The notes under the pieces are model-generated. The model was given only the letters and a program-made list of their open reading frames with translations. It was not told the origin of the DNA and did no database searches. From Teratosphaeria epicoccoides (lineage: Eukaryota > Ascomycota > Dothideomycetes > Mycosphaerellales > Teratosphaeriaceae), in contig JADDMT010000014.1 of NCBI GenBank assembly GCA_021401465.1, forward strand, positions 1 through 64,000: 64,000 nucleotides of DNA. Reading direction: 5' to 3'. Position 1 is the first letter of the stretch. Every line of letters begins with the position of its first letter. The position numbers and the translations under genes were made by a program. Shown piece by piece: positions 47,911-58,609 of this stretch.

Positions 47911-49504
47911 CATGCGTAACGAATGCTATACTAGTAAGCTTAATGAAGGTAGCACGCCGCAAGGAGGGCTCCTAGCACGTAGTTCTTCTAGCTAGCGCTA
48001 GTAGACTTGACGACTTAGCCACTTAGCTAACCCGTGCTGTAGTTAAACATGATGCTAATCAGGGTAGGCGACATAATGACTCCTTCGTAGATCTCGTTGC
48101 GAAGCTTAGCTAGGAGCTAGAAACATAACTAGTTAGCATATGTATGTATGATTAGTCAGAATCGCGGCTACTAACCTTGAGAAAGGGAAACTCGTGTTTA
48201 GCGATGACGGCTGCGAGCTTCTTTTCGACAGTAGGCACGTCGCTAAGAGGTAGATGCTTAGTAAGTTCTCAAGAAAGTCATGAATTACTACCTGCTACAG
48301 CTAGAAGAAGGTCTTCTACCTACGTGCATAACTACTTATTAGTCATGCCGCAGGATTAGTAGTTAGTGCTACTAGCCGAAAGTCTCTCATCACATGCACA
48401 TCTCTCTGCTAGCTAGCGTCTAGGCAGCTAGCTAGCTTATCTACCTCGCATATTTACTGCCCTTTCTACAGAGCTTTTGCTACCTGTTATTCTAGCGCAT
48501 GTCTCTCTGTGCGCGACAATTCCCGTTTGACTTGATTAAGAGATATCGTAACCATGGGCTTAATGAGGAGAGTATATAAGAGCTTAACCTAGAAACCCCT
48601 CTGCCTAGGAGTAGTACTACCGATCTTGCTATTAAGCTATTTACGCTGCGCTATGTCAACTTTAACCTCTAACGCCGCGGTTAGATAGCTGACACGGGTT
48701 CTTGCTCGCTTGACGAATAAGCCGTAGAGAGCAGTTAACTAATCTATCGGGTAGTAGGTCAGAAAGTCTACGTAGAGAGACACCTTACTTACTATACTAG
48801 GCTTAGAAGTTTAGAGTACTGAGCTTCTTTTATATTTTAGTAGCTATAGGTTATATGCTCTGCATAGTCGCTAACCGCACATGTTACATCGTCACATTAT
48901 TAGCTTCTGCCTGAAAAATGACCAGAAATAGAAGGCACATGACGCTACTGCCTGAAAAATGGCTAGAAACAGAAGGCACGCGACGCTGTTACAGATTCGG
49001 TTAAATATCACATACTGCTACCTAGGCACATGACTGAATAAAGAAGGCACAATATCAGGCGATTCTACCTTAAAAGGCAGTAAAAAATGATCCTTATAGT
49101 TGCGACCTACAGACCTTATCTACTACTATACGGAGGCATTAGGAATAGTAGCAACCGCGACATAGTTACACTGACGCTAGCTTAACAGTAGCATGTGTAC
49201 TTAGTAGACATAGCTACATAGGATAGATGTCGCTATGTTTACTGCTTCTTTGTTAAGAGCGATAACTACCTGCATGTAGTACATAGCAGCATGTAGTAGC
49301 TAACTAATCTAGACGGCAGTTACGAGGGCCTCATGTGCGCTAGCTAGGCAGTAGCACGTGTACTTAGTAGCAAGAGATATCTATATCTACTACTACTCTT
49401 CTACTTTAACTCTTTACTAATTACATTAACTAACTTTAAAGACTTGCCTAATACATATAAGTAGCAGTAACATTAATTAACCCTCTATCTTACTATTTGA
49501 GACA
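47911..49504. other. DNA transposon spacer; no confident gene
   Basis: About 1.6 kb between the transposase and gene 4. Short frames only. It holds the 41-bp tandem repeat at 48907-48988 and two copies of a CAGTAGCAYGTGTACTTAGTAG-like sequence near 49190 and 49348. Locally AT-rich, without clear promoter elements. Confidence 0.45.
48907..48988. repeat. Tandem repeat, 41 bp x 2
   Basis: Two adjacent units starting CTGCCTGAAAAATG and containing AGAAGGCAC, differing at several positions. A weaker third relative (GGCACATGACTGAATAAAGAAGGCAC) follows near 49025. Confidence 0.75.
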
Positions 49505-50850
49505 ATAGCTAGCATAGTTGCTTAATGCGCTAATTGTAGTATCGACAGCCCGCTCAAGATGTGCCTATGTCAGGCAGTAGCCTACTACAGCAAGAATTGA
49601 TAGATAATCGACTAGCATGACAACTACAAGGACAGCTACGCTAGGTAGCTAACCTAGAATAGGAATAAGTATGCAGTTAACCCTGAGATATGACGACTAG
49701 TTACTAACTTCATGTTTACTAGACGCGTCAAAATCCTGCTGTTCAAGAAGATCTTTAAAGAGGAGGACATAGCGAGTCGCGTAACAAGGGAGCGGGCTAA
49801 TAGTATACTGCCCCTGATTACAAACAAGGTGTTTAGAGTGCTACTTACTAGACTGCTAGGTGTACATGAGCTTTTCTTTAGCAGGCTAATCGTCATCAGT
49901 TACAATGGGACCCCTAACGCCCCTTAGATGAGTTTTAGGGGGGTCCGTGTGTTTAGGAGCAAAAGGAATAGGAAGGTCGTCTTCATTGTAATGAAGACAG
50001 AAGACGCTAATTAGTCAGGCTAAAAGAAGGTCAATGTCGAGTACAAGACAGAAGACTAGTACACCTAGGCATTCTACTAAGGCCTGTAGAATACATACGA
50101 CATAGAGCTATCGTATGACGAGTTCTCTCTACATTTTAGACAGCGTCTACAGGGCGAGTTCGGCGATGTCGTCGCAGGAGCCTATAACAACTTGGCTACT
50201 TTGAATGGCATAATGAACAAGCCGTTTATCGTCTAGTACTACGTGCAGAGGAACGAGATGCGCTAACAAGTGCATATGTGTATCTCGACACACGTTTCTG
50301 AGGCCATGGTTAGCTAGCGAGCAGGCGGGCGTAGAGACATAGTAGTATTCTAAACGGGGGTCTAGCCGTGTTTCCTGAAGTCTGGCGAGCTAGCGGAGAT
50401 GGTATTACTTATAGTTTACTTGTTTCTTAGCTCCTATGAGACTAGCATGCTAGTAAGAGCTGCAGTCCCTGCTAATTTAATACGGTAATAGCAGGTAGAT
50501 GTGATTCGACAGTAGCATATTTTGGTCGTAGTAGCTACTTAGCTACTACTAACATAGCGGGCAGGTGTATATGTATTTACTAGAATTCAGATGACATTAA
50601 TGCGGACCTCTACAGTTTCGTGTACTCTAAGCAGTTCGTACTCTACATGACTGTTACAGCTGCTCGGCTGCCTCGACCTTAGTTTCTAGCAATCAAGAAG
50701 TATGAGGGAATGTTAGAATCGTCGAATAGGTTGCGGACTAGATGCGCCTCTAAGCGTATGAGGAAAGGCATAGGAGGATGTAGACGACTTACAAGCTACA
50801 GCCGTCAACTATAGAAGGCTTCGGAGACTACCTATAGCGTAGAGACGGTA
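49505..50850 (+). pseudogene. DNA transposon gene 3, unknown (plus)
   Basis: A frame readable from about 49505 (CANC, then CLC cysteine pairs) through the stop-free 49712-49927 (RVTRERANSILPLITNKVF, RLIVISYNGTPNAP), then VRVFRSKRNRKVVFIVMKTE, SYDEFSLHFRQRLQGEFGD and YNNLATLNGIMNKPFIV, to about 50470. Another frame takes over from about 50585 (DDINADLYSFVYSKQFVLY) to about 50850, implying an intron or indel. No family recognised. The N-terminal Cys pairs and basic stretches could fit a nucleic-acid-binding protein; this is inference only. RIP stops throughout. Confidence 0.5.
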
Positions 50851-51218
50851 GCGTAGTAGCTAGTACGGTCACGGTGAATAAGCTGTGTAAGGGGGCAGTC
50901 TGAAGACAAGTTTCATTCTAACTACTACATATCGCTAACACTCGGTAGTAATGCCTGTCGCCAGATTGCACGGCTAGGAGTAGGGCTAAGTAGACATACA
51001 CGTCAGAGGAGCGTACGAGTGTAGGTAAGTAGCGATCGAGTAGAAAGCCGTTAAATAAGCACGCCTACGAGTAGGCATGAGTAGGAAGGCTAACGAGCCC
51101 GTGAATCGAGTGGCTAGGAGTAGGGCCGAGTAGGCCGAGCTAGTAAGATACTGCTAGTATACTACTAGCACCTACTTAGCTAACTTAGCTCTACTCGGTC
51201 TACTCTTCGTACTTCGTA
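50851..51218. other. DNA transposon right subterminal region
   Basis: No gene seen. It contains repeated GAGTAGG/GAGTAGGGC words near 51000-51140 and the palindrome GCTAGTATACTACTAGC at 51153-51169, the same as at the left end. Confidence 0.5.
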
Positions 51219-51245
51219 CTACTTAGGGGTTAGGTTTTCAAGACG
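51219..51245 (-). repeat. Right terminal inverted repeat
   Basis: CTACTTAGGGGTTAGG then TTTTCAAGACG. The inverse of 39088-39114 with four mismatches. Confidence 0.82.
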
Positions 51246-51247
51246 TA
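51246..51247. repeat. TA target duplication, right copy
   Basis: The TA before TCGATC, where the B3 pol gene resumes. Confidence 0.85.
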
Positions 51248-51655
51248 TCGATCTTGAGAGTTCTAGGAACTAGATCCTCTCATTCTTCTAGTCGATATAG
51301 GGGTTAGCGTTTCTTAGCCATGGCAACCCTAGTACTACATCTGAGCCTAGTAACTCCGTGATGTCAAACTAGAGCATCTCTTGGTAGCGTCCTATCCGCA
51401 GAGGCATCATCTCGGTCTCTTTGTTAACTACTCCTTAGTTGTACGTGACCGGCTTTCTATTAATCGCTTGTAGCGAGAAAGCATTCGTCTTCGCCTATAG
51501 CTTTATCCTAGCTGTCCTAGCGAACTTAGGCGTCATGAAGATTCTAGTACATCCTGAATCTATTAAGGCCCTAGCTAGCGTTTCGTCGATGTGTACCTAT
51601 ACTCTAAGGTTGTTCGCGTATCTAGCGCTAATCGCGGCACACTATTGTAGCCCTG
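51248..51655 (-). pseudogene. B3 pol, 5' part (protease region)
   Basis: The segment of pol upstream of the DNA transposon: linker and protease with the DSGC active-site region near 51560. Continues at 39087. The -1 frame relation to gag is as in B1. Confidence 0.8.
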
Positions 51656-53461
51656 TCTAGTCTGTCCGTAGGTCTAATTCTAGCGGACCTCGTCGTTTCC
51701 CGAATAACTGTCTTCACAGACTAGTTCAGGGATCGTGCGGTCTCGGCTTCTTCTCTAAGCGTTACCGTTTTCTAGCCTAAGAGGTCGTTCTCGTCCTTAG
51801 CCTCGCTGTTCCTGCGCGTTTCTTGCGTACTCTATCTTTAAGTGATAGACTCGGAGTCGTAGCGCTCGTGGAATCTAAATACCTTCGTGGGTTAGGTAGC
51901 CTCCCTAGGGCATAAACTCTACCCTAAACGGTACAATTTCTTGGACAACTTTCTGATGCGCGTGAGGTTAAGCTACAACTAGTAGTCTCCTTAGGTGTCG
52001 TCGCATACGGTCGGCTAGTTCGTCATACTAAAGCTAGTTGACGTGTTGTACTCTATTAATCCATGGGCAAGCCTAAGCCTACTAGTTCTGTATGATCTAG
52101 ATAATGTCAAGTCTAATGTCATGCGGCGGCATGGCCTATCGCTCTATACTCTCGTCTTCCTCAGAATCAGGAATGACGGCTTCGACAAGCTCGTAGTTGT
52201 CGTCTAAACCTTCTTCTTCTTCTTCTAGTTCCTGTTGCCTCAGGACTGTCGCACTAGAAGGTATACCCCTTAGCGCACAGATCGACTATGCCTTGTTTTA
52301 GCTAGGGTACTATCTAGAACTATCTTTATCACTCATGTGAATTCGACAATCGTCGTCATAGCACGTAGTCTAAGTAAGTGCGGCATGGTCTAGTTCTCGA
52401 GTAGCGGTAGCCTTTTACTAAGGTGCCGTTGTTGTCGCGCGAGCCTGCTCTATCCTAGGCAGCTCTTGTCGTTACTTCTTAGCAAAACATTCGCAGGCAA
52501 AGTGTCCTTTCTTTCTACAGTTGTGGCACTCGAGATTACTCTTGTCGAATAGCTTCTTCAGACCATTCTAGGGAGGAGAGCCCTTCCGCGGCTTTCCTTA
52601 GAGTCTATTCCTTGGACGCCCCTTAGTCGCATCTAACTCCATAGGTTAAAGACCGTAGTAATCGCATCGCCATTTCGGTGCTAATCGTTAGACCTTATAG
52701 TTAGCCTGCGCTAGCTTGCGATTTCCATGTTGTCGTTCTTGCTGTCACTCCTAGATGCAATTATCGATTCTAATCGCGAGATCGCTTATTTCCTTGAATG
52801 TCATTAGCCGATCTCCTCAGGCAATTTCGTCTTTAACCATCTCCTTTAGTCCCTAGTAGAACTAAGCGGCTAAAGCGTTATCATTCTAGTCGACTTAAGC
52901 AGAGAGGGTCTAAAAGTCCGCGCGGTACTTCGTGGCGGAACCCTTCTACTAGATTCCTAGGAGAGCTCTCTCGGCCTCTTGTTACTCATTACCGAGCCTA
53001 AACGCTTCGCGTAATGCCTTAAACAAAGACTTGTCTAAGTTAAGAATCTCCCTAGTCGTCGTCTTCCTGGCTTTAGCGCTACTAACGTAATCCAGATAAT
53101 CTGTTAGATGAGGCTAGATAAACTCGAACGCTAGTCCCTTTAGGTAAGAGACAATATACATCATTCGCTTATAATGTGTTGTAAACTATTCCGTATCTAT
53201 GTTAAATGCTAACTAGCATTATAGGATAAACATCTCGACTTGAGATTGTTGTCCTGTGAACTCTGTAGGGCTTCCTATCTTAAAGCTGTTATTGCCATGT
53301 CTATTCCTAGTAGTTGAACCTGCGACAGATGCTAGAGCCATCTCGCTAAGGTGAATGGATTTAAGCTACTACGTGATTTAAGGTATAGCAGCAACTTGTT
53401 CTTATAGTGTTAGTTGACTGTTGCTAGAACTTGAACTAACAGTTGAAGAACTACTTGACAT
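51605..53461 (-). pseudogene. B3 gag
   Basis: ATG at 53461, 60 bp inside the 5' LTR; the second codon TCA is intact here whereas B1 has TTA. Gag helical domain, zinc knuckle near 52520 (CHNCRKKGHFA, then EC) and acidic C-terminal region. RIP stops, but the zinc-knuckle ligands appear intact. Confidence 0.83.
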
Positions 53462-53520
53462 AGGCGTATGTCAAGCGCTCGACAAGTCTCCTGATGCTTC
53501 CTTAGAAGTAGTGCTCAAAA

Positions 53521-53979
53521 TGTCATAAGGGTAGGTGCCAATAGTAGGAAGGTAACTAGGTGTTAGACTTGCAGAGCTATGAAGAATATCGACAATAGTA
53601 GTTAACCTTGTAACTGACTCTCCTCTAAGCAAGAGAGGATTAAATTAAGATTAAACACGAAGCTCCTAACTACTTGTCCTAAAGCTATCCCTATATACTA
53701 GAGAGACAGAGCAGCTCTGTTAGATCTGTCGACAAACCCGACAGATCTGTGTCTGTAGATCTATGGACTAACCCTACAGATCTAAGGGTCTATTATCCTG
53801 TAATAGATCCCTTCTTCCTTGTAGGCCTATAGATCTGTAGACTAACCCTACAGATCCGGGGATCTATCCTCACGTGACAGATCCTTTCTCCTATGACTAT
53901 ACTATGATTCATAGCACTTAGGACCCTCATGATCCTGTATCCTACAGTACTCCGGACAATACTGCTAACACTCATGACA
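53521..53979 (-). repeat. B3 5' LTR, 459 bp
   Basis: TGTCATAAGG to CTCATGACA. Shorter than the B1 LTR because one internal ACTCATAGTACTCCTATGAC-like repeat is missing. A-family sequence begins immediately after it. Confidence 0.92.
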
Positions 53980-54571
53980 GAGGGTACCTATACTATATGC
54001 GTACTATAGCGAAGGTCTTAACCCTAATAGTTAGTACCTTCAAGATCTTCTAGACTAAGACTACAATTAGACCTAGACAAACGTTTTTGCCTGTTAGCAG
54101 AGAGTCGAAGTAAACACTGCCATGAGAATAGTTAGCAGTCGCGGTAAAGCACAAGAGGGCGCCAAGCAGGTAGGCAAGTGCCTTGCGGTACTTAGCCTGT
54201 AGCCTGTTCATAGTTAGAGTACCTTTAGCAATCCCCTTGTCGCGCGTACTCTAGAAGTTATCAATGTTACAGCAGAGCTAGTTATACTCGCTATATACCT
54301 CTTTAGGGAGGTCTTGGCATTTTTGATGCTTGCTATTATAGTTGACATAATTGTAGTAGACACTACTCTTATTAAATCTGCTAACATAGATCTTAGCTAC
54401 ACTTCAGTTAGTATAAGTCACATATACCTTGCGGGTAGGGGATGCCTTACTAACACGTAGAGGAGAGATGTGTGCAGCTTAGCTACTAAGGTTGTTAAGG
54501 CATCGTCGACACAAGCGACAATCGCAGGCAGAGCGAGTCGCGTCGAACTTAGTCTGTAGCATATAAGCCAT
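53980..54571 (-). pseudogene. Antisense Cys-cluster ORF, 5' piece in A fragment 3
   Basis: N-terminal part of the family A antisense ORF; the start codon ATG at 54571 is intact. It is truncated at the B3 LTR. Extra RIP stops compared with A2. Confidence 0.6.
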
Positions 54572-55368
54572 TATAGCTAAGATAGGTTAATTGATCTTGA
54601 TTAATTAATTGAAGAAGAAGAAGCTCTAGTTTAGACCTGTAGACATAGCAAGGCGCAAGCTAAGCAAAATAGGAGCGGAGATTAATGTTAGTGTCTTAGA
54701 ACAGGAAGTTTAGGAAGTAACGAGGTTTTTATACCCTCTAATAGCCCCCCTGTTACCTACTATAACTATTAAGCTAGTAACTCGAACTACATGCGTAGAG
54801 CGCCTGCCTTTAGTTAACTTACAAGGGGACTAGATAATACAAGAACAGATAACATGGCTGTCACGCATGTGTACTAACTACACTCATGCTAGCCTACTAG
54901 CATGAAAATGTAGCAAGACCCGCGCTAGGAGTATACTCCTGCTGTTTCAAGTAGTACGCGTATATTATCTGCGTACTTTCCTACTACCCTAAGGTTCTAT
55001 AACATGTTCTTCATAGTCACGACTAAATAGGGACAGCCAAGCTACTTAGCAAGGCTAGCGCGTATGCTTGCCCTATAATTTTAAGGATTAACTAAAGTAT
55101 GTGCTTGTAGTTTCCTAATATCTTGATCTGCATGTAAAGCAAAGGTGTTATGAAGCTGCCTAACATGTGACAGATTAAAACCCGCCTAAGTTAGTAGCCT
55201 CCGCCCTATACTTACTATGAAGATGTTAAGGTATATGCATAATACATGTTACATAGGCTATCTACCTATCTACTCTTATGTAGTATAAGTATGCTATATC
55301 CTGTACCCTATATGTTCCGCATGTATTACTTAGTAAGGCTAGGGATATCCTTATAGGAGGAGGGGCAG

Positions 55369-55728
55369 TAATACAGTTAATACTAGGGGGCTATTAGAAC
55401 TACATAGGTTCTAATGCCTACCCTTAGTATGTAGTAACCCTACTACATATAGTAAGGGGGTCCTTCGTATATACATTAGCTTATATGTCATCTAAGTAGG
55501 ATTAGTAGTAGACATAGGACGCCCCTATGTCGCTAACCCTATAGTACCCCTACAGGGTTAGGCTTAGACATGCTTTCCCTAATTAAGGAGTGTTAGGGTT
55601 TATAAGCACCCTTAGTACTACCTCTATAATAAGCAGAAAGTAGTACTATCTTGTACCTACTAAAAGGTCAGATTACTCTGTTACACTACAAGATATTTCT
55701 ATATCATATAGCATATACATCTATATTA
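55369..55728 (+). repeat. A fragment 3, 3' LTR, 360 bp
   Basis: TAATAC (originally TGATAC) to CTATATTA. The right neighbour is the middle of a B LTR, so the parent A element had inserted into that LTR. Confidence 0.9.
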
Positions 55729-55985
55729 GTAGGGTTAGTCTATAGATCTACAGACATAGATCTGTTAGGTCTGTTAACAGATCTAATAGAGCTACTCTGT
55801 CTCTCTAGTATATAGGGATAGCTTTAGGACAGGCAGTTAGGAGCTTTGTGCTTAATCTTAATTTAATCCTCTCTTGCTTAGAGGAGAGTTAGTTACAAGG
55901 TTAACTGCTATTATTAATATTCTTTATAGCTCTATAAGTCTAACACCTAATCCCCTTCCTACTATTAGCACCTACCCTTATAACA
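55729..55985 (+). repeat. B LTR fragment, plus orientation
   Basis: The reverse complement of the 30141-30395 part of the B2 LTR, ending TTATAACA (TTATGACA in others). It is the only B-family sequence in plus orientation here. Confidence 0.88.
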
Positions 55986-56037
55986 TATAGTGTTTATTTC
56001 TAAAGTTTTCCTATTTATTCCTTTCTTATCTTTCTAA

Positions 56038-56389
56038 CTATGCTAACAGGCCTTATAGGAGTAGCCATAAAACTTGAAGTTCTATAAGACTCTAACCTTT
56101 GTTCCTTCTATAGGTAGCTAGGCAGCTAAACTTTACATGGTTGTTTTCCTATCTTAGTTAGGTCTAGCTAAGGTACAAGCTTTCTTGTCCTTCTTTCCCT
56201 ATAGTATAGATAACTATGCTAACAGGCCTTATAGGAGTAGCCATAAAACTTAAAGTTCTATGAGACCCTAACCTTTGCTCCTTCTACAGGTAGCTAGGCG
56301 GCTAAACTTTACATGGTTGTTTTCCTATCTTAGTCAGGTCTAGCCGAGGTGCGAGCTTTCTCGTCCTTCTTTCCCCATAGTATAGATAG
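56038..56389. repeat. Tandem direct duplication, 176 bp x 2
   Basis: Unit 1 at 56038-56213 and unit 2 at 56214-56389, both starting CTATGCTAACAGGCC and ending TATAGATA. Most differences are C/T or G/A, with unit 1 having the T or A state (e.g. CTATAGG against CTACAGG, CTAGCTAAGG against CTAGCCGAGG). Confidence 0.9.
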
Positions 56390-57300
56390 ATGTTCGGATG
56401 TCGGGCCAAACGTTCCTGCCGGTGCCCACTGCCACGACGCTCGCGGCCCGATTTAGCTGCTTCTTGGCGACAAAACCTTGCGGCTAAAAACGTCAGTGTC
56501 GCGTGAGCATTTTCCGGTCACATGCCATAGACATGCTCTACTGCGAAGCCGTGAACATCGCAAAGCTACAAGTGCTGAGATGTCGTCAAAGAGCTTACCA
56601 AGATCCCACAGAATTGTGACAAATCTGAGTGTTGACAGCTGCGATCGCGACTTCTGGTGAGACGCGTGGGCGCCTTGGCACATGATTACCCCAGCCAGTA
56701 GGGCTCGCGTCCGAGTCGTGTTCGCCAACGCCCGCATCTGCTACCAAATCACCGTCCGCCTTTTACCGTCGCAACGGCGAGAGGATTTCTCCTTTACAAG
56801 GTTTCTCCACAGCCTCATTTCTGGACATCCTGCAGCTTGCTTCAGCCTTCGAGCTGCAAAACCCCGTGCTCTCCCCCATCTTGCTGCTTTTCTCTGCCTG
56901 CGGCTGTGCACATGCTTTTCTTCTTCTAACCCTACACAAAGCACATCCAACAGCTCGGGAACGATCAAGACTTCGTGCCCGAAAATTCTTTGGGCCGGCG
57001 TCCTTTGTCCTGCGGAATCTCGACCTTTGCGCACTGCAATCACTTGCATCCTTTGTGCGCGTTTGGCTGAGAGCTGGCTCGCGGCGGCTCGCGACGAAGA
57101 GCACACAAGACACAAATATTATCGCAAGACGCGGAAGATTATCGTCTCTGAAGCGACACCTCTGGTCTGGCGATCCGAAGACTACCGGTATTCCTGAAGG
57201 CTATTCTTCGTTCCCGGGCTCCATTCTTAGCCCACTGTTTCTCCGGTGTCCTGGGACTTGCTCGTGGAGGCCAACGGAAGCTGCTGTCGCACGTTACGGC
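56390..57300. other. Upstream region of the PAP2-family gene
   Basis: The first single-copy sequence of normal composition. Overlapping open frames exist on both strands (e.g. 56682-57197 and 56741-57115) but none has recognisable content. One frame (from 56866) is open into the PAP2 gene in phase, but the extra residues look like untranslated leader. Probably promoter and 5' UTR. Confidence 0.55.
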
Positions 57301-58609
57301 ATGGACTCTCCAAACAACATTAGCCCTGCTCAGGGCACACCCGATCTGGGCCGACCGCAGTCTGCGGCGAGAGTGTGGTTTGAACCGCTGCTCATTGTGT
57401 GCTTGATGCTCAGCTCTCTATACTTCAATCGAAGGAGACCATACAGCGTTGTTGGCAGAGGCCGGGAACGCAGCTACGATGGCGCCACCACTCAGAATCT
57501 ACTTCGAGTCCCCGGCGACGAGTACGACTCGGACGCTGAGTCGGGATGCTACCGCTCGCGGTCGCCTTCACCAGTGACGTCGAAACAATCATTCTTTGGC
57601 CTACCGATCGAGGTGCCGGACTCATCGCGATTCGCCAACCATATACACAGCCGCATACTGCAGAAGTTCCCTTTCCTTATCGAGATGTTCTACTGGTCAC
57701 TGAATTACGTCGCGTACGCTTTGACCAAGAAGGTGGCTGCTGCAGTATACGGCCGCGGCGGCAACCAGGTCACCGCGACGGCCCAGGAGCACGGTATCGA
57801 CATCTTGACTCTGGAGCACAACACGTGGCTGAGCATCTTCTTCCCAATTCCCGAGGTGGACGTCCAATCTTTCTTCTTGAACAACCACAAGTCGTTCATA
57901 AGCTTTTTCAACCAGATCTATTCTCTTGTGCACATTCCTGGGACTGTGGCGTAAGTCATCGCGCTCCATCGCTAGCTAGGTTTATCACTAACCACGTCGC
58001 AGCTTCCTTTCCTGGTACTACTGGGCCGCACCTAACCACGAGACCTTTGCCGCCGCTCGCCGAACCATGACACTCGGCAACTTCTCGGCCTTCATTATTT
58101 TCTGCTTCTACCCATGTATGCCACCGCGGCTATTGCCAGAGTCCTTCGGCTTCAAGGACACCGTTCGCCAGGAGAATGCAGAGAGTGTATGGGTCGGCGG
58201 CGCCAACGTTAACCAGCTCGCTGCTATGCCCAGCCTGCATTTCACCTACGCCTTCATCGTCGGCTGCACCTTCATGTACCATTCTGGCATTCTCCAAGCA
58301 CTTCAAGGCCGCGCAACCCCAGGGCGCTCCCCGACCACCATGTTTGGCTTCATCTTGGCTGGCATCCTTTACCCAAGTCTTGTCCTCACTGTGATTGTGG
58401 CAACCGCAAACCACTATTACTTTGACGCAACCGTGGCCACCGTCTCGGTTGCCGTCTCATTTTTGTGCAACAGGATATGGCTTGCGCTGCTGCCCGCAGA
58501 AGGTCTGCTGTGCTGGATACTAAGACTGAAGAAGCCGGAGCCGTCGACTGGTCAGCGGTACCGACGGCGAGATCAGCAGGATTTGAGGCCGAAAGTTACG
58601 GTCGTGTAG
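57301..58609 (+). CDS. PAP2-family (Aur1/Ipt1-like) membrane protein
   Basis: Two exons (57301-57950, 58003-58609) joined over a 52-bp intron with GTAAGT donor, CTAAC branch site and CAG acceptor; 418 residues. Membrane segments near residues 26-43 and 122-142 and several between 205 and 385. The C-terminal half has the phosphatase/phosphotransferase motifs: MPSLHF with His296 and NHYYFDA with His354 and Asp358, plus the preceding YPCMPPRLLP. This fits the PAP2_3 group that includes inositolphosphorylceramide synthase, acting on phospholipid or sphingolipid head groups in a membrane. The substrate is not deducible. The loop at 50-100 is Ser/Arg-rich and probably cytosolic. First intact gene next to the repeat block. 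Confidence 0.88.
57951..58002 (+). other. Intron of PAP2-family gene, 52 bp
   Basis: GTAAGT at 57951, CACTAACC branch region near 57987, and acceptor GCAG ending at 58002. Splicing joins Ala217 to FLSWYYW, restoring the conserved family segment. Confidence 0.9.

Larger units (their letters stand above)
39088..51245 (+). mobile_element. 12158-bp DNA transposon with Plavaka/KDZ-like transposase
   Basis: Bounded by imperfect 27-bp terminal inverted repeats (23 of 27 matching) and a TA duplication within B3. It carries a transposase pseudogene (44274-47910, +) of the fungal Plavaka type and three further decayed coding blocks: 40140-41873 (-), 42851-43672 (+) and 49505-50850 (+). Short palindromes of GCTAGTATACTACTAGC type recur near the left end, in the middle and near the right end. 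The interior shows RIP-type stops too. The family assignment rests on the transposase. TA duplication and length are unusual for what I know of that group. Confidence 0.8.
35073..53979 (-). mobile_element. Ty3/gypsy element B3 (minus), interrupted by a 12-kb DNA transposon
   Basis: Partial 3' LTR, antisense ORF, pol, gag and 5' LTR. With the 39088-51245 insertion and one TA removed, the internal region (35323-39087 plus 51248-53520) is 6038 bp, identical in length to B1. It seems the least decayed B copy: two neighbouring stop-free stretches of integrase/pol (36161-36490 and 36497-36697) remain. Confidence 0.93.
53980..55728 (+). mobile_element. Family A fragment 3: 3' part with 3' LTR
   Basis: Matches A2 from about 14254 to its 3' LTR end. 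It holds the first part of the antisense ORF (ATG 54571, minus strand, truncated at 53980), its TATA box near 54725, the polypurine tract and a full 360-bp LTR. A 1-bp deletion (GGAAG for GGAAAG near 54706) distinguishes it. RIP density looks higher than in A2, with almost every TpG and CpA gone. Confidence 0.88.

Noticed and set aside
48900..49050. CRISPR-like direct repeats
   Set aside because: Only two adjacent 41-bp units with mismatches and no spacers; fungal context.
39088..51245. DNA transposon as a Polinton/Maverick or a Starship
   Set aside because: No protein-primed polymerase, capsid-like or DUF3435 tyrosine-recombinase gene is recognised. Termini are short, the duplication is TA, and the transposase reads as Plavaka type.
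56741..57115. 124-codon minus-strand ORF upstream of the PAP2-family gene
   Set aside because: Overlaps two other open frames in a GC-balanced leader region. Basic, low-information translation, no family match seen.
56866..57300. 145-codon upstream extension of the PAP2-family protein
   Set aside because: In frame and open, but without recognisable content and low in plausibility. The ATG at 57301 starts a family-typical short hydrophilic N-terminus before helix 1.
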